A DNA stretch of 64,000 bases. It comes from Conchocele bisecta. Taxonomy: Eukaryota > Mollusca > Bivalvia > Lucinida > Thyasiridae. Under the pieces are notes generated by a model. That model made no database searches. It had not been told where the DNA came from and was given only the letters and a program-made list of their open reading frames with translations. Location of the stretch: assembly GCA_029237695.1 (NCBI GenBank), contig CM055280.1:36106508-36170507 (forward strand), given 5' to 3'. The translations under genes and the position numbers were made by a program. How positions within the stretch are numbered: the first letter of the stretch is position 1; the number at the start of each line of letters is the position of its first letter. Shown piece by piece: positions 1-10,067 of the stretch.

Positions 1-2
1 GT

Positions 3-438
3 GACGAGCTTATTGAGACTGATGGGAGTATTGATAATGAAGCCAATATAGACGGCATAAAACAACGGTTATCTTCAATTATTTCAGGGGGGAAATCTAT
101 TAAGTATTTGAGTAAAGATATCAATATTTCGCAGCTAGATGATATACCGAATAAAACTGTACAACATATATGAAGCTAGGCTAGGTTCTTCAATGACAAA
201 AACACTTGGGAATACTATAGTAAATGTGTATGCTATGTTAGCTGGTAAAGTTATACCTATACCTGAAGAAAATCAAAGCAAGCGAGTATCTGCCTTGGAG
301 GATGACCCTTTTGTTGAACACGCTCTAACTACGACTTGCTGCGAGTTATACTTTAAGTTCGGTGTATTTCTGGCACCAATTACTACAATGATTACAACAA
401 TTAAATATTGTCAATTTAAAAAAAAATATAAAAGATAA
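3..438 (+). pseudogene. Virus-like ORF A, 5'-truncated, frameshifted
   Basis: An open frame enters from the left edge (position 3) and closes at a TGA at 171-173. Coding character resumes in a second frame that is open to the TAA at 436-438, so a frameshift lies at about 150-170. The upstream part is acidic and Ser/Ile-rich. The downstream part holds a Cys-Cys pair and a weakly hydrophobic stretch near its C-terminus and ends in a Lys/Arg-rich tail. I do not recognise a named domain. Its position just before three further small ORFs suggests it belongs to the same virus-like unit. It could also be a misread of non-coding sequence, but the conserved-looking composition across the frame change argues against that. 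Confidence 0.4.
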
Positions 439-441
439 ACA

Positions 442-699
442 ATGGAGAACAATCAACAGATACCTGAAGAAGAAGAAGAAGTGCCAAAGGAGGAGATTAA
501 ACAAGTAACACAGAATACAAAACGGGTGGAATCTGGCAAAAAGGGTGCAGCTGTGCGTAAGGCCAAACAAGAAAGTCTAATACAAATATTATTTCAGAAA
601 ACACCTGACGATGAACCCATCACGGTCATTGTCCATAACACAAAATCAAATTTGGCACATTTGATTTCCGGAATAGGGTTAACAGTGGGTGTTTCTTAG
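442..699 (+). CDS. Virus-like ORF B, 85-aa acidic/basic protein
   Basis: The ORF starts at ATG 442, four bases after the stop of the preceding ORF, and ends at TAG 697-699. The N-terminal ~20 residues are dominated by Glu, the middle (about residues 25-50) is Lys/Arg-rich, and the last ~20 residues are hydrophobic with Gly (SGIGLTVGVS). The leader AAAAAATATAAAAGATAAAC matches those of the next two ORFs. The abrupt end after a hydrophobic run, and further codon-like sequence in other frames to about 780, allow for a C-terminal frameshift. No enzyme motif is visible. A small virion or membrane-associated protein is the simplest reading, by context only. Confidence 0.4.
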   Translation: MENNQQIPEEEEEVPKEEIKQVTQNTKRVESGKKGAAVRKAKQESLIQILFQKTPDDEPITVIVHNTKSNLAHLISGIGLTVGVS

Positions 700-828
700 G
701 TGGAAATTATTTTGGCCATCCTCTACAGTTAATGATAAGAAACCTATAACGCATACAGTTAATGCAGTTAATCCACACTAAATGGAATAAATTAAACATT
801 TAATTATTATATTAATATAAAAAAAACA

Positions 829-1068
829 ATGACAACGATCAATACCGACGGTAAAATAATTGGAAATCTTGTATACCACGCTGCTGTTATTACAGCTTTG
901 GCGATAGCATATGCACAAATAGCAAATCAAATTATGAAACAGGCTGTGCCCAAACTACAGCTTGACGGTTATACTATGGTAATGTTTATGTTGGACATGG
1001 GTCTTGCTATTGCTACGAGAGATATGCTTGTTAAACAAGGTATAATTCCAGATAATATTTTGAAGTAA
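829..1068 (+). CDS. Virus-like ORF C, 79-aa hydrophobic protein
   Basis: The ORF is complete, from ATG 829 to TAA 1066-1068, with an A-rich leader (TATAAAAAAAACA) directly before the ATG. Residues ~13-32 form an Ala/Ile-rich hydrophobic segment (YHAAVITALAIAYAQIANQI). A second apolar stretch sits at ~46-62, and the C-terminus is polar (KQGIIPDNILK). It therefore looks like a small integral or peripheral membrane protein with one or two helices. It is the best-preserved ORF of the block. I do not recognise a formally named family, and the virus/transposon link rests on its neighbours. Confidence 0.45.
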   Translation: MTTINTDGKIIGNLVYHAAVITALAIAYAQIANQIMKQAVPKLQLDGYTMVMFMLDMGLAIATRDMLVKQGIIPDNILK

Positions 1069-1087
1069 TAACATATTATATAAAAAA

Positions 1088-1513
1088 ATGGCGGGAATAG
1101 CTGTGATGGTTGGTGTCGCATTGGTGAACATTGGCGTTTACAGGGAGTAATTTCTTATTAGTTCATTTGGGAATGATTCGGCAAATGAGGAGCGCAAACG
1201 ACACAACGAGGCCGTAGAGAAATTTCAAAAGGCACAGTGGGCAGAAAAAAGAACACAGAGATTAGACTGGATTACTAATGAAATCAGGAAACAAAATCAC
1301 GCTGCTAAGACGTTTGATGATGTGGACGAAGCTATTAGAGAATATAATGCTGTAACTGCTCCAGGTTCAGGCGCACAACGATTACAATCGTTTGAGAGAG
1401 AGCCAACTTTGAGGGATTACTATACACCTTCACAAAGTCAAAAACATAGAGAAATTGTGTTTATTGTTGGCGGAATGGCGGTTATTGGGTTAATTGCGTA
1501 TAGTTTGGCTTAA
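1088..1513 (+). pseudogene. Virus-like ORF D, membrane protein with coiled-coil middle, interrupted by in-frame TAA
   Basis: ATG 1088 opens a frame with a 14-residue hydrophobic N-terminus, stopped after 20 codons by a TAA at 1148-1150. The same frame then stays open for 121 codons to the TAA at 1511-1513. The central part (about 1175-1350) is rich in Glu, Lys, Arg and Gln with heptad-like spacing, suggesting a coiled coil. A segment ending in DYYTPS leads into a C-terminal transmembrane helix (IVFIVGGMAVIGLIAYSLA). An N-terminal apolar anchor, helical middle and C-terminal anchor are compatible with a virion membrane or scaffold protein. One nonsense base separates this copy from an intact frame, so it is either a recent pseudogene or a base-calling error. 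Confidence 0.45.
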
Positions 1514-2559
1514 TTTTAATGCTGGCGCCACCGCATATATGTATCAAGAAACTCCTTGAAGATACGCTTTTGTTAAGTGTTCCATTCAATCCGGCATGCC
1601 AAAAAACATATGAAATGATATATTACAAGTTGATATAGTGATGTCTCTTAGATACGATTCTAATGAGCAAAATTGCCCCTGTTCACTGCTTCCTATTATG
1701 AAATATGTTATATAAAGGGAGACTACCTATTGCATTTTCAATGACAGCCTGTTTATCTATTATCTTTCATTATACCTGTAGCAAATTTTGGCGGGAATAT
1801 TCTCTCTGTAGATAACTTATATACGCGGAATGTAGGGGCTCCCTATAGGGCTCGCCGCTTTAATGCAGAAAACTATCTAAACTATCTAAACTTGTTGGTT
1901 TTCGTATAATACTCTCATCTCACAATTGCACTGGACGGTGTTTATTTCCAACTGGGATGTATGTGAGATAGTGATTGGCATCTTGGGGGCTTTGCTTCAA
2001 CGCTACTAATTGGAACATTAGGTCATGTTTTCCCATGGACATAATAGGTTGGTTAACTGTAGATAATATGAGCCGCGCCGCGAGAAAACCTGTCTTCGGC
2101 AGTCTGACGACGTCACAAGATATGACGTCGTGAACTTAGCTGACATAATTTCCGCTGAGATTTGCATGTTGCACTCTGGCTTCGAAGTTCCGTTGCTTGT
2201 TTCAGAACAATAGGCTACGATACTCGCTCACTGCAAGGCGAGTTGACTCCAAAAGACAACATGCTACCGTAACACTCCCAAAACAAACACAAGGCGGTGT
2301 ACCAAGCTGATATTGCGGTAACAAATGTCTGCAAAAATGTTAGAGCGGGGTCGGGTCTGACCGGCCGTCGGCACTAACCAGCCCCCCATCAGTAAACACG
2401 TTTAAACCTAAGTTTATATATTATATTGCGCATGTGTCGAAAGTTCATTTCCCCGTGAGTTTTAAATTTGCGACAAACAGTGCAGATAGTATTTCCAATA
2501 CGAATTAAATCGTTTTCCATAGAACAACATCTGCAAACCAAGACTTGCATAACTATGAT
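1514..2559. other. No gene recognised
   Basis: AT-rich DNA following the virus-like block. I see no ORF with protein-like composition, no terminal repeat that would mark the end of the upstream element, and no RNA gene. A short GACGTCAC...ATGACGTC inverted pair lies near 2106-2128. Confidence 0.4.
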
Positions 2560-2640
2560 GTAACACATTGTTGTATACATGCATGTACGTAACACAGTGT
2601 TGTATACATACATGTACGTAACACATTACTGTATACATGC
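2560..2640. repeat. 29-bp tandem repeat, ~2.8 copies
   Basis: Units beginning GTAACACA and containing TGTATACAT...CATGTAC start at 2560, 2589 and 2618. The copies differ at a few positions. Confidence 0.75.
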
Positions 2641-2740
2641 AGATTTATGCAGAGTGTGTCTACATATCTGCATATTGGAATACCGATAGTGTAAGTTAAG
2701 GCTTGTCACATTCAAATGAAGGTGTTTTTTTACAATTATT

Positions 2741-2884
2741 ATAGGGTTAACTGTATTGTTATTTTGAAATTTGTGTCGTATATCAGAAAATGATAGGTCG
2801 GAAAATCTGTTTAAAAATGTTTTCCGACCTATCATTTTCTGATATATACGCCGCAAATTTCAAAATTACAATGCGGTTAACCTA
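2741..2884. repeat. Foldback element (144 bp)
   Basis: Arms of about 65 bp are inverted copies meeting at a short loop near 2807-2820. The inner arm GTCGGAAAA is matched by TTTTCCGAC, and the outer ends GGTTAAC/GTTAACC also match. There is no coding capacity, and the structure fits a palindromic MITE. Confidence 0.7.
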
Positions 2885-4404
2885 TTTCTAATGCACTCCT
2901 TTACTGTTTTGCAAACTTTATCGAGTCTCGTTGGAAATTCGTACCGGATTGTAAGCTGGTTGAGCAGGTCATACCGGACGGATCACACAAATAATATTTT
3001 CTACGAAGAAAATAGTTTCAACACAATTACAAGATGTTAGCGATTTTTGTATGAATGTATATACGTTTATGTTGCTGATTTCATTATTTTTCCATAATAA
3101 AAGCAATAAATACGTCGTTATAATTATAGTTGTCTTATTTACATTGTATGTGAGTTACCCCATGTTTTGGTCGGTCATTATGTGGCAGAGTAAATTGACC
3201 GACCTCAAACTTAGTATTGGCGTAGGAATACATATTGAAATAATTTGCGACCGTTCATAAACAATGATATACCTGTAATGTATGACCATCAGCCAATCAG
3301 ATTGCGTGATATTTATAGAGTGCATTAGAAAAACTATTAAAACGATCAGTAAACAGGACGTCAAAAAGAATAAATCAGCATACCGAATCCGCCGTACCCG
3401 CGCACGTTTATACCTGCTGGTACATAAACTTGCCGGTTTGTCTTTGTCGCTTTTCATTTTTATGTATTACTAAAGGACTCAAGCTCATCCGTCTATACAT
3501 TCATTATTCAATGCCAATATGCTTCTAGTTTGTCAACTTGCAAACTGTTGTAAATGTTGGCGTATATTCTATGTGTGCCGGTAGATACGTAGTTACTGTA
3601 ACGTCGTTTTGACGTCGTCGCTTTTACGTGACATTTGCTCAAACGACCTGAATAGTGGTGTTGTATAAAATGTAATATCTTAATGAATATTGCAGATATC
3701 ATGATCAAATAAAAAGCATTCAATTCATAAGACAAATACCATTGTCATAGTAACAAAATGTCAATTTAACCAAACATTTCCCGAAGACATGTTTTCTCAT
3801 GACGAGGCTCATATGATCCATACAATGTATATAGCGGTGTAAAATCATTTGACACAGTAGTGTTTATCTATAAACAGGTAAATGCACTGGACCTGTTATC
3901 GCGTGGTATTTACAGGTGCAACTGCTAAATACCAGATATGTTGTTCATGTGGGGGTGGACTGTTAAACTTAAAACATAAATACAATAGATTAATTAAGCC
4001 TTACTTAGATGAAAGCAGGAAAATGAGAATGACATCAGGACACCCATTTTACATATATATATTGTATTGGTTAAAAGTGTACGCGGGTGGAAGCTCCGTT
4101 TCTCACTTTGTGAATGACCGTACTTATAAGTGTACTAACTCGTGGGAGGTGACGTAAATTGTATGTTGGTAACAATGCACCCAAACCACCAGATATATCG
4201 AAATAACCCATAAAACCTCGAAAAATGCAGCGTTCTTCAAGATCACGTGGTAATAACTGTCTTAAACTCCATTGCTGAAGTTACTTTTACAGATCAGGAG
4301 ATTGGCCATAAGTGTCTTATACCCGATTTATAAATTTTTGACATCATTTATTGAAAATATTACTGATTTCCGAAATTAATATCGGCGAAAAATGAGAGCT
4401 CATA

Positions 4405-4845
4405 TGTGGCTGTGACTGGAGAAATGGGGCTTACGGGTTTTGCCACCAGTATTGACCCAGACCAGGCTGTGCAATCGCACAGTCCCTTCCGGGTCTACAC
4501 TATTCGCCATTCCATGAAGGAAACGCCCGTCATACGTATAAGAAGCAATATGTAGATCGTTATGAGGCTACAGGAGTAGACTATCTCATCAGCAGCGACA
4601 TACGTATAACAAGCAATATGTAGATCGTTATGAGGCTACAGGAGTAGACTATCTCATCAGCAGCGACATACGTATAACAAGCAATATGTAGATCGTTATG
4701 AGGCTACAGGAGTAGACTATCTCATCAGCAGCGACATACGTATAACAAGCAATATGTAGATCGTTATGAGGCTACAGGAGTAGACTATCTCATCAGCAGC
4801 GACATTGTCACACATCCCCTAAGTCCCAGTTATCTGTGTATATCG
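4405..4845. mobile_element. MITE family H copy with internal 68-bp tandem amplification
   Basis: The left end (GTGACTGGAGAAATGGGGCT, 4412 on) is the same terminal sequence seen at 51036-51235 (right end, inverted), and a diverged copy lies at 17603-17812. The interior follows the 51-kb copy in inverted orientation up to about 4530. There a 68-bp segment is repeated four times before sequence resembling the other terminus (about 4806-4845). Confidence 0.65.
4531..4803. repeat. 68-bp tandem repeat, four near-identical copies
   Basis: Units start at 4531, 4599, 4667 and 4735 with CATACGTATA. Copies 2-4 are essentially identical, and copy 1 differs (ATAAGAAGC versus ATAACAAGC). The corresponding segment is single-copy in related elements at 17.6 and 51.1 kb. 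Confidence 0.85.
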
Positions 4846-4897
4846 ATCCATTGCACTTTCATTCATATCAGTAACGTAGAAGTTTAGTGTCAGTCTT

Positions 4898-5320
4898 TAA
4901 GGACCCGTTCTATACCTGATCATCATTTGATTCAAATATAAGTGCTTCGTAAATGTGATGGAATATATGTATAACATATATATGAACACTGTCCCGTTGC
5001 TGTATCCTATACGGCACATAGGGTGGCCAAGTCGGCACTCTTTGTGCGTTCCAGCCATTAGCCAGTTTCACCTCTTCTGGTGTTTGACAAGAAACTGACA
5101 ATGTGAAGTAAAACATATTATATAAATTAGCTAATAATACATAGAAACGTCAGGACAATGTGCTCATACCAATTAGTTGGCCACCGCATGTGCCGTATAG
5201 GATACAGTAACGAGGCATTGTTCACATATATGTAATACATATATAATACATATATTCCATCACATTTACAAAGCAATTATTTTTTAATCAAAGGATGATC
5301 ATGTATAGAACGTCTCCTTA
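4898..5320. repeat. Foldback element (~420 bp) with ~125-bp arms
   Basis: The left end AAGGACCCGTTCTATAC...GATCATC is mirrored by GATGATC...GTATAGAACG...CTCCTT at the right. Inner sequence GTATCCTATACGGCACA near 5000-5020 is mirrored near 5190-5210. The ~150-bp centre is unique. Confidence 0.65.
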
Positions 5321-6216
5321 AGGTTGTTGTACCCTTCTTGTGGCCCCATTTAAAGGTACATGCCCACTCAGTAGGCACAAAATGTTCTTTATATCAAAGA
5401 CATCATCTGAGACATTTTCCGGCAAAATAAACATTAATTCACAATTACCCCACGTATTGATTGGCATTATTATACATTTTATATCAGACGGAAATTTCCA
5501 CACTGGTATCAGGGGCGATAACCGTGTTTTCTTAAACTGTTAACGGACATTACTATTTATTCTCTGTATTTATTTTTTGATGTGCAATGATCATACTTTA
5601 TAATCTGTCGAAAGTATTATTTCTTCAGGTGACGCATTTAATTAGTGTAAATAATTAAAATATATCATGCCTCATTTGCATATGAAAATATCCTGATACC
5701 GCCGCGCGTCACTATCAGTAATATTAAATATTACTAAATGATTATATCTGGTTAGCGGGCACTCGTAATGTTTAGAATTGACACAATTATACACTTATTT
5801 AATTCCTATAAAGAACATTGTGTGCCTACTGAGTGGGCATGTACCTTTAAAGTCTATGGAAATGGAATAAAAACAATGACTCATAAACCAGTAGCTACAT
5901 GCACCGATAAATCATATACATGTGTTCAAATGTCGTTATGCAGATGCTGCAAGCAATGAGATCACACCATATGTTGTTGTTAGAACATAATAATCACATT
6001 TTGGTGTTTTACATGTATAATTTGGCTTCTACACATCTATAATTTGAATATTACATGTGTGTGTGTGTACATATGTGTATTGGTAGGAGTAGCTGCATAT
6101 AGCCTTACGGTAAAGATCACATTCATTTGGTTTATTTATGCAAGTTGCTATTGTTTTATTTATTAGATTTCCATATACTTTACATGGGGCCACAATAAGG
6201 GTACAACTACCTTAAG
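5317..6216. mobile_element. Element with ~32-bp terminal inverted repeats, containing a second element
   Basis: The termini CTTAAGGTTGTTGTACCC and GGGTACAACTACCTTAAG are inverted copies, extended by TGGCCCCA/TGGGGCCA. The interior has no long ORF. A distinct element with its own inverted ends occupies 5349-5851. Confidence 0.6.
5349..5851. mobile_element. MITE (TTTAAAGGTACATGCCCACT family), copy 1
   Basis: Inverted termini TTTAAAGGTACATGCCCACT...GTAGGC and the mirror at 5816-5851 bound 503 bp. A second copy lies at 52287-52695 with matching internal sequence (GGGGCGATAACCGTGTTT, CCGCGCGTCACTATCAGTAA). No transposase is present, so it is non-autonomous. Confidence 0.75.
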
Positions 6217-6488
6217 CATGGGTGGGATGAGGGGTGGGATGGCACTGCAACTAGCGTGCGGGATGGGGTGGATAATTTTTACTTCCTCAATATCGCGGTG
6301 TTGGAGTAAGTGGACTCCTTGACGCGAATTTGGGAAATTATGGTATAACTATATCTTTATTTATACGAAGTTCCGCCAGAAATTGGATTGTATTAGACTG
6401 CAGTGGTGGTTGTGGGTTGGAGTGTCCAATCTCGCAACCCACACAATTCAACACCGCAATTTCAACACAAAATTTAACGACATCGTTT

Positions 6489-7761
6489 ACTATGGCATGT
6501 CAAACGTTGCTATATTACATATCTATTTTATTATTATTGTATGTTTGTTATTTTTATTCAACTGTTTCGTTATTGTTATTCAATGTTGCGTTATTGTTAT
6601 TCTATACTTCGTTATTGTCATTGTATGTTCGATATTCTTATTCAATGTTTCGTTATTGTTCTTCAATGTTTCGTTATTGTTATTCAATATTTAGTTATTG
6701 TTATTCTATACTTCGTTATTGTCATTGTATGTTATATATTCTTATTCAATGTATCGTTATTCTTATTTAATGTTTCGTTATTATTATTCAATGTTTCGTT
6801 ATTCGTATTCAATGTTTCGTTATTGTTATTCTATACTTCGTTATTGTCATTGTAAAACTTTTCATTCGTATTGTATGTCATGTGATTGTATAACTATCTT
6901 GTTATTCTTATTCGATGTGTGCTATTTTCATCCTTCGGAATGATGTAATGCGTTTCCCTTTGTAACAAGGCATTTCATTGGCTTGTCATAAACGAACGTA
7001 GAGCGCGTGTATTCCGAATCGAGGTTACAGAAAATGCTACCACAATATTGTCAAGAACAAGGAATGTCACACATTCTCTTAGTTTATGACAGTTTTGGTA
7101 AGTACACACATGTTCCGGAACCACTACACTGCACCAAAGGTGTACGCACAGTCGGCGAAGGCAAATCCCCTGGCCCATGATGGGGAGACATAATAAATAT
7201 TCGGAACATGTTTGTACTTACCAAAACTGTAGTAAACTAAGAGAAAGTGTGACATTCCTTGTTCTTGACAATATTGTGGTAGCATTTTCTGTAACCTCGA
7301 TTCGGAATACACGCGTTCTACGTTCGTTTATGACAAGCCAATGAAATGCCTTGTTAAAAAGGGAAACGCATTACATCATTCCGAAGGATAAAAATAGCAC
7401 ACATCGAATAAGAATAACGAGATAATTATACAATCACATGACATACAATACGAATGACAAGTTTTACAATGACAATAACGAAGCATAGAATAACAATAAC
7501 GAAACATTGAATAACAATAACAAACATTGAATAACAATAACGAAACATTGAATAATAATAACGAAACAATAACGAAACATTGAATAACAATAACAAACAT
7601 TGAATAAGAATATCGAACATACAATGACAATAACGAAGTATAGAATAACAATAACGCAACATTGAATAACAATAACAAACACGAAACATTGAATAACAAT
7701 AACAAACATACAATAATAATAAAATAGATATGTAATATAGCAACGTTTGACATGCCATAGT
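6489..7761. repeat. Large inverted repeat (1.27 kb) with 21-bp minisatellite in both arms
   Basis: From 6489 the left arm reads ACTATGGCATGTCAAACG, a run of imperfect CGTTATTGTTATTCAATGTTT units (6550-6860), then AGGCATTTCATTGGCTTGTC and sequence to about 7120. The right arm (7198-7761) repeats all of this in reverse complement. About 80 bp of unique apex separates the arms. Minisatellite unit number and order differ between the arms. Frames through the minisatellite encode only Ile/Leu/Tyr/Phe runs and are not genes. Confidence 0.85.
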
Positions 7762-8292
7762 TTACATATTAAAATATATCTGACTGTCAAGATTAATATT
7801 ATCGGTGAAACTTACTATTATGAAATAGGTAGCTCCCCATGTCACATTTACTTGTACTTGGTTTGTTCAATAAAACTCATTTGAGACACGTCATGTGATT
7901 TTGTCTGTAAATGACGTCGAAAGATGACGACATTTTCATAGCAAATGTGGAATAGTACTGTCAAATGTAGATATTCTTTACGGAAAATATCGTACATTTT
8001 CTAAATATTTTTGATGAAAAATAGCACATGTTCTCATGTACGAAATCGCATGGCGCGTCTCATTTGTGACTGCTTCGTGCGGCAATGACGCCAGTTTCAA
8101 AAATCATGAACTTTTCGTATCGCCCACTGTAACCCAGCAGTGAAGATAATCGGAGTAAATAGCCAAACTGGGATGGTCAGTTCACTCTCATAGAATACTA
8201 TAGATATCCATTTATTATATACGTACTTTCATTTCCCATTGAAACACAATGGAACGCAAGCAGTCAATATTTATATTTGTCCATACTGACTA

Positions 8293-8470
8293 GGCCTGTA
8301 GCCAGACCTGTTTGAAGGGGGGTCGTTTCGAAGGCCCAAGGGGCCTGAGGTATCTAGGGGAGTCTAAAAAGTGGACATCGAGGCTAAAAAAGTGGACCTC
8401 GAGGCTGGGCGGGGGGGGGGGGGGGGTCGTCCGACCGCTCCGACCCCCCACCCCCCTGGCTACGGGCCTG
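8293..8470. mobile_element. Short element with CAGGCCCGTAGCCAG-like inverted ends and G-tract
   Basis: GGCCTGTAGCCAG at the left is mirrored by CTGGCTACGGGCCTG at the right. The interior has two direct AAAGTGGAC copies (8370, 8391) and a G-run of about 18 at 8409-8426. It is non-coding. Confidence 0.5.
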
Positions 8471-8696
8471 CTGACGTCTCGCGAGTTCATATTGGTCAAG
8501 TGCGGGAAGTACGTTTCACGTCCCAAAATAGTTCCTTCTAAATCACCACTAGTTTGTTTATTTTAATTATATTCTGTATATTTTTTTGAAACGCATACAA
8601 ATTGCGAGTGATGTACGTATACATAAACAGGTTATTTGATTAGTATGTGGATATATATACGCTCGATCAGTAATTGACTAGTCACCATTCCAGTGA

Positions 8697-8902
8697 CACT
8701 GGTACAACACTCCACGCTGGCATAAAATGTTTCACGTCGAAAAATGCGCTGGTTTCCTGATGAGACGCCAATCAGCTCTACTTCGAGATATCGCATACTA
8801 TAAACGCATTTTTCGTCTAGTAACCGGCGCAAATTTTGTCGTCAACCCGGCGCCTATTTCGACGTGAAACATATTACGCCAGCGCGGTGTGCAGCACCAG
8901 CG
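8697..8902. mobile_element. MITE (CACTGG...AACATTTTACGCC family), copy 1
   Basis: The ends CACTGGTACAACACTCC...CGCTGG and GCGCGGTGTGCAGCACCAGCG are inverted, followed inward by the ATGTTTCACGTCGAAA palindrome arms. The copy at 11248-11520 shares the ends and the core TTTCGTCTAGTAACCGGCGCA. Confidence 0.7.
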
Positions 8903-8961
8903 AGCAAACAAATGGATTCTAGTTAATTTGTGTTTTGAAATGCTTTATTCTTCTGCGGATT

Positions 8962-9174
8962 GTTTCACTAAACGTCGTACGTCTAAAATGTTCGTAAGTG
9001 CAACATTATGGTAGTCTGTAAATTTCGCATTAACAACGTTTTCTTGTAAACAATTATTGAATTTACAGTTATTGAGCATAGGCTGCATATAAATGTAAAT
9101 CATTCAATTGAATTTTCCAGACGATTGCACTTACGAACATTTTAGTCGTACGAAGTTTAGTGAAACGGCCCCCT
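8962..9174. mobile_element. MITE E (GTTTCACTAAACTTC family), copy 1
   Basis: Ends TGTTTCACTAAACG and GTTTAGTGAAACGGCCCC are inverted, with inner ACTAAAATGTTCGTAAG arms and a core TTATTGAGCATAGGCTGCAT. Related copies sit at 20492-20714 and 21047-21289. Confidence 0.75.
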
Positions 9175-10036
9175 GGCTTCTTCATTATATGCTTAGGCCC
9201 AACTTCCAAACTTCAGTGTCTGAAAAATACAAAATGGTAGTTGCAATCATTCTGGGACTAATATTTTTTTCGATAACATTTAACAATGGGCTTTCTTTTT
9301 TTTTCGTGAAATTTGGTCACATCATCAGTATTGATTTTATTGCGAAAAGAACACAACAATTTCCCCATGTTCATGGGGTTCAACGTGCGGAAACTTTTAG
9401 AATTTCAGAAATACTGAATCGATTCTCAAACTTTAACTTGTTTTCTCAGTTAGATAATTTCCAAGCTATCTAGCTTAGTTTAGTTTAAACATAGTTTATT
9501 GGGCTACAAGTTCTCACAACATTAGCTACAGCCCTTACCCAAGTATTACAACAATACAGCAATTTAACAGCAATGACGATATGCATACAGGTATATATGT
9601 ACATGGGTAACGACCAATAATCATGCGGGATACATATGTTTGCATAATGTACGAAAGGAAAACTCGGATAGAAAGAGAGAGAAAAGGGGGATAATGAGGG
9701 AGGAGATTGGGAGAAAGAATGAAAGTTATGTGTCACAATGTACATATAATATATAACCTCCTTCGTTGATAGATATGTACTGCAGTTGATTTCAGTGTTC
9801 GTTATTATCAGGTGGTATCAGTCTATCTAGCCAGGTTTCGGAGTCAATTTCCAAATGTTTACGTTTTTTGACAAATCAATTTTTCGTAATAAAATCAATA
9901 TTTAAAAAAAATTCACGAAATAAAAAGAAGGCTCATTCTTAAATGTTTCTACAATTTAATATGATCTATTGTTTTTATTGTGTTTGCATAGTTTATATGG
10001 CCATACAATTTGGCAGGTTTCGTGAAACAGACTTTA
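9175..10036. mobile_element. MITE F diverged copy, split by a 349-bp insertion
   Basis: The sequence shares TCGTGAAATTTGGTCA, ATTTTATTGCGAAAA, TTTCGGAGTCAATTTCC and the terminal TTTCGTGAAACAGAC with the full copies at 16971-17540 and 38028-38576. The family is interrupted at 9473/9823, where CTATCTAG is present on both sides of the foreign segment. Confidence 0.6.
9474..9822 (-). mobile_element. Short retroelement-like insertion with 8-bp target-site duplication
   Basis: The 349-bp segment is flanked by CTATCTAG at 9466-9473 and 9823-9830 and is absent from other MITE F copies. Read on the minus strand it ends CCAATAAACTATGTTTAAAC, a polyadenylation-like end as at LINE or SINE 3' termini. 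It has no inverted ends. A 5'-truncated non-LTR insertion is likely. Confidence 0.55.
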
Positions 10037-10067
10037 GGGTACATCACGAGCAAGCGATTTTGTCTAT

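Larger units (their letters stand above)
1..1513 (+). mobile_element. Virus-like compact gene block (possible Maverick/Polinton or adintovirus-like remnant), partial
   Basis: Four small ORFs lie head to tail on one strand with gaps of 3 to 130 bases. The second to fourth ATGs are each preceded by an AT-rich leader with a TATAAAA-like run (421-441, 812-828, 1079-1087). There are no introns, and at least two products end or begin in hydrophobic segments. This density is unlike the rest of the window and typical of DNA viruses or large self-synthesising transposons. From family knowledge, animal Maverick/Polinton and adintovirus genomes carry clusters of short membrane and virion proteins like this. 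I see no capsid, packaging ATPase, integrase or polymerase gene here, but the block runs off the left edge. Two of the four ORFs are disrupted, so this copy looks like a genomic fossil. The assignment is inference. Confidence 0.5.

Noticed and set aside
3051..3260. 69-codon hydrophobic plus-strand frame
   Set aside because: AT-rich chance frame with no leader, no neighbours of similar composition and no recognisable motif.
4531..4803. CRISPR-like array (regular 68-bp period)
   Set aside because: The whole 68 bp is repeated with no unique spacers, in a eukaryotic context and inside a MITE.
6330..6943. Ile/Leu/Tyr/Phe-rich frames that look like membrane proteins, mirrored at 7376-7790
   Set aside because: They are translations of the 21-bp TTATTGTTATTCAATGTTTCG minisatellite and occur in three frames and in both arms of the inverted repeat.
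8312..8566. Gly/Arg-rich 84-codon frame and its antisense partner
   Set aside because: It spans the G-tract of a short repetitive element. Composition follows the homopolymer.
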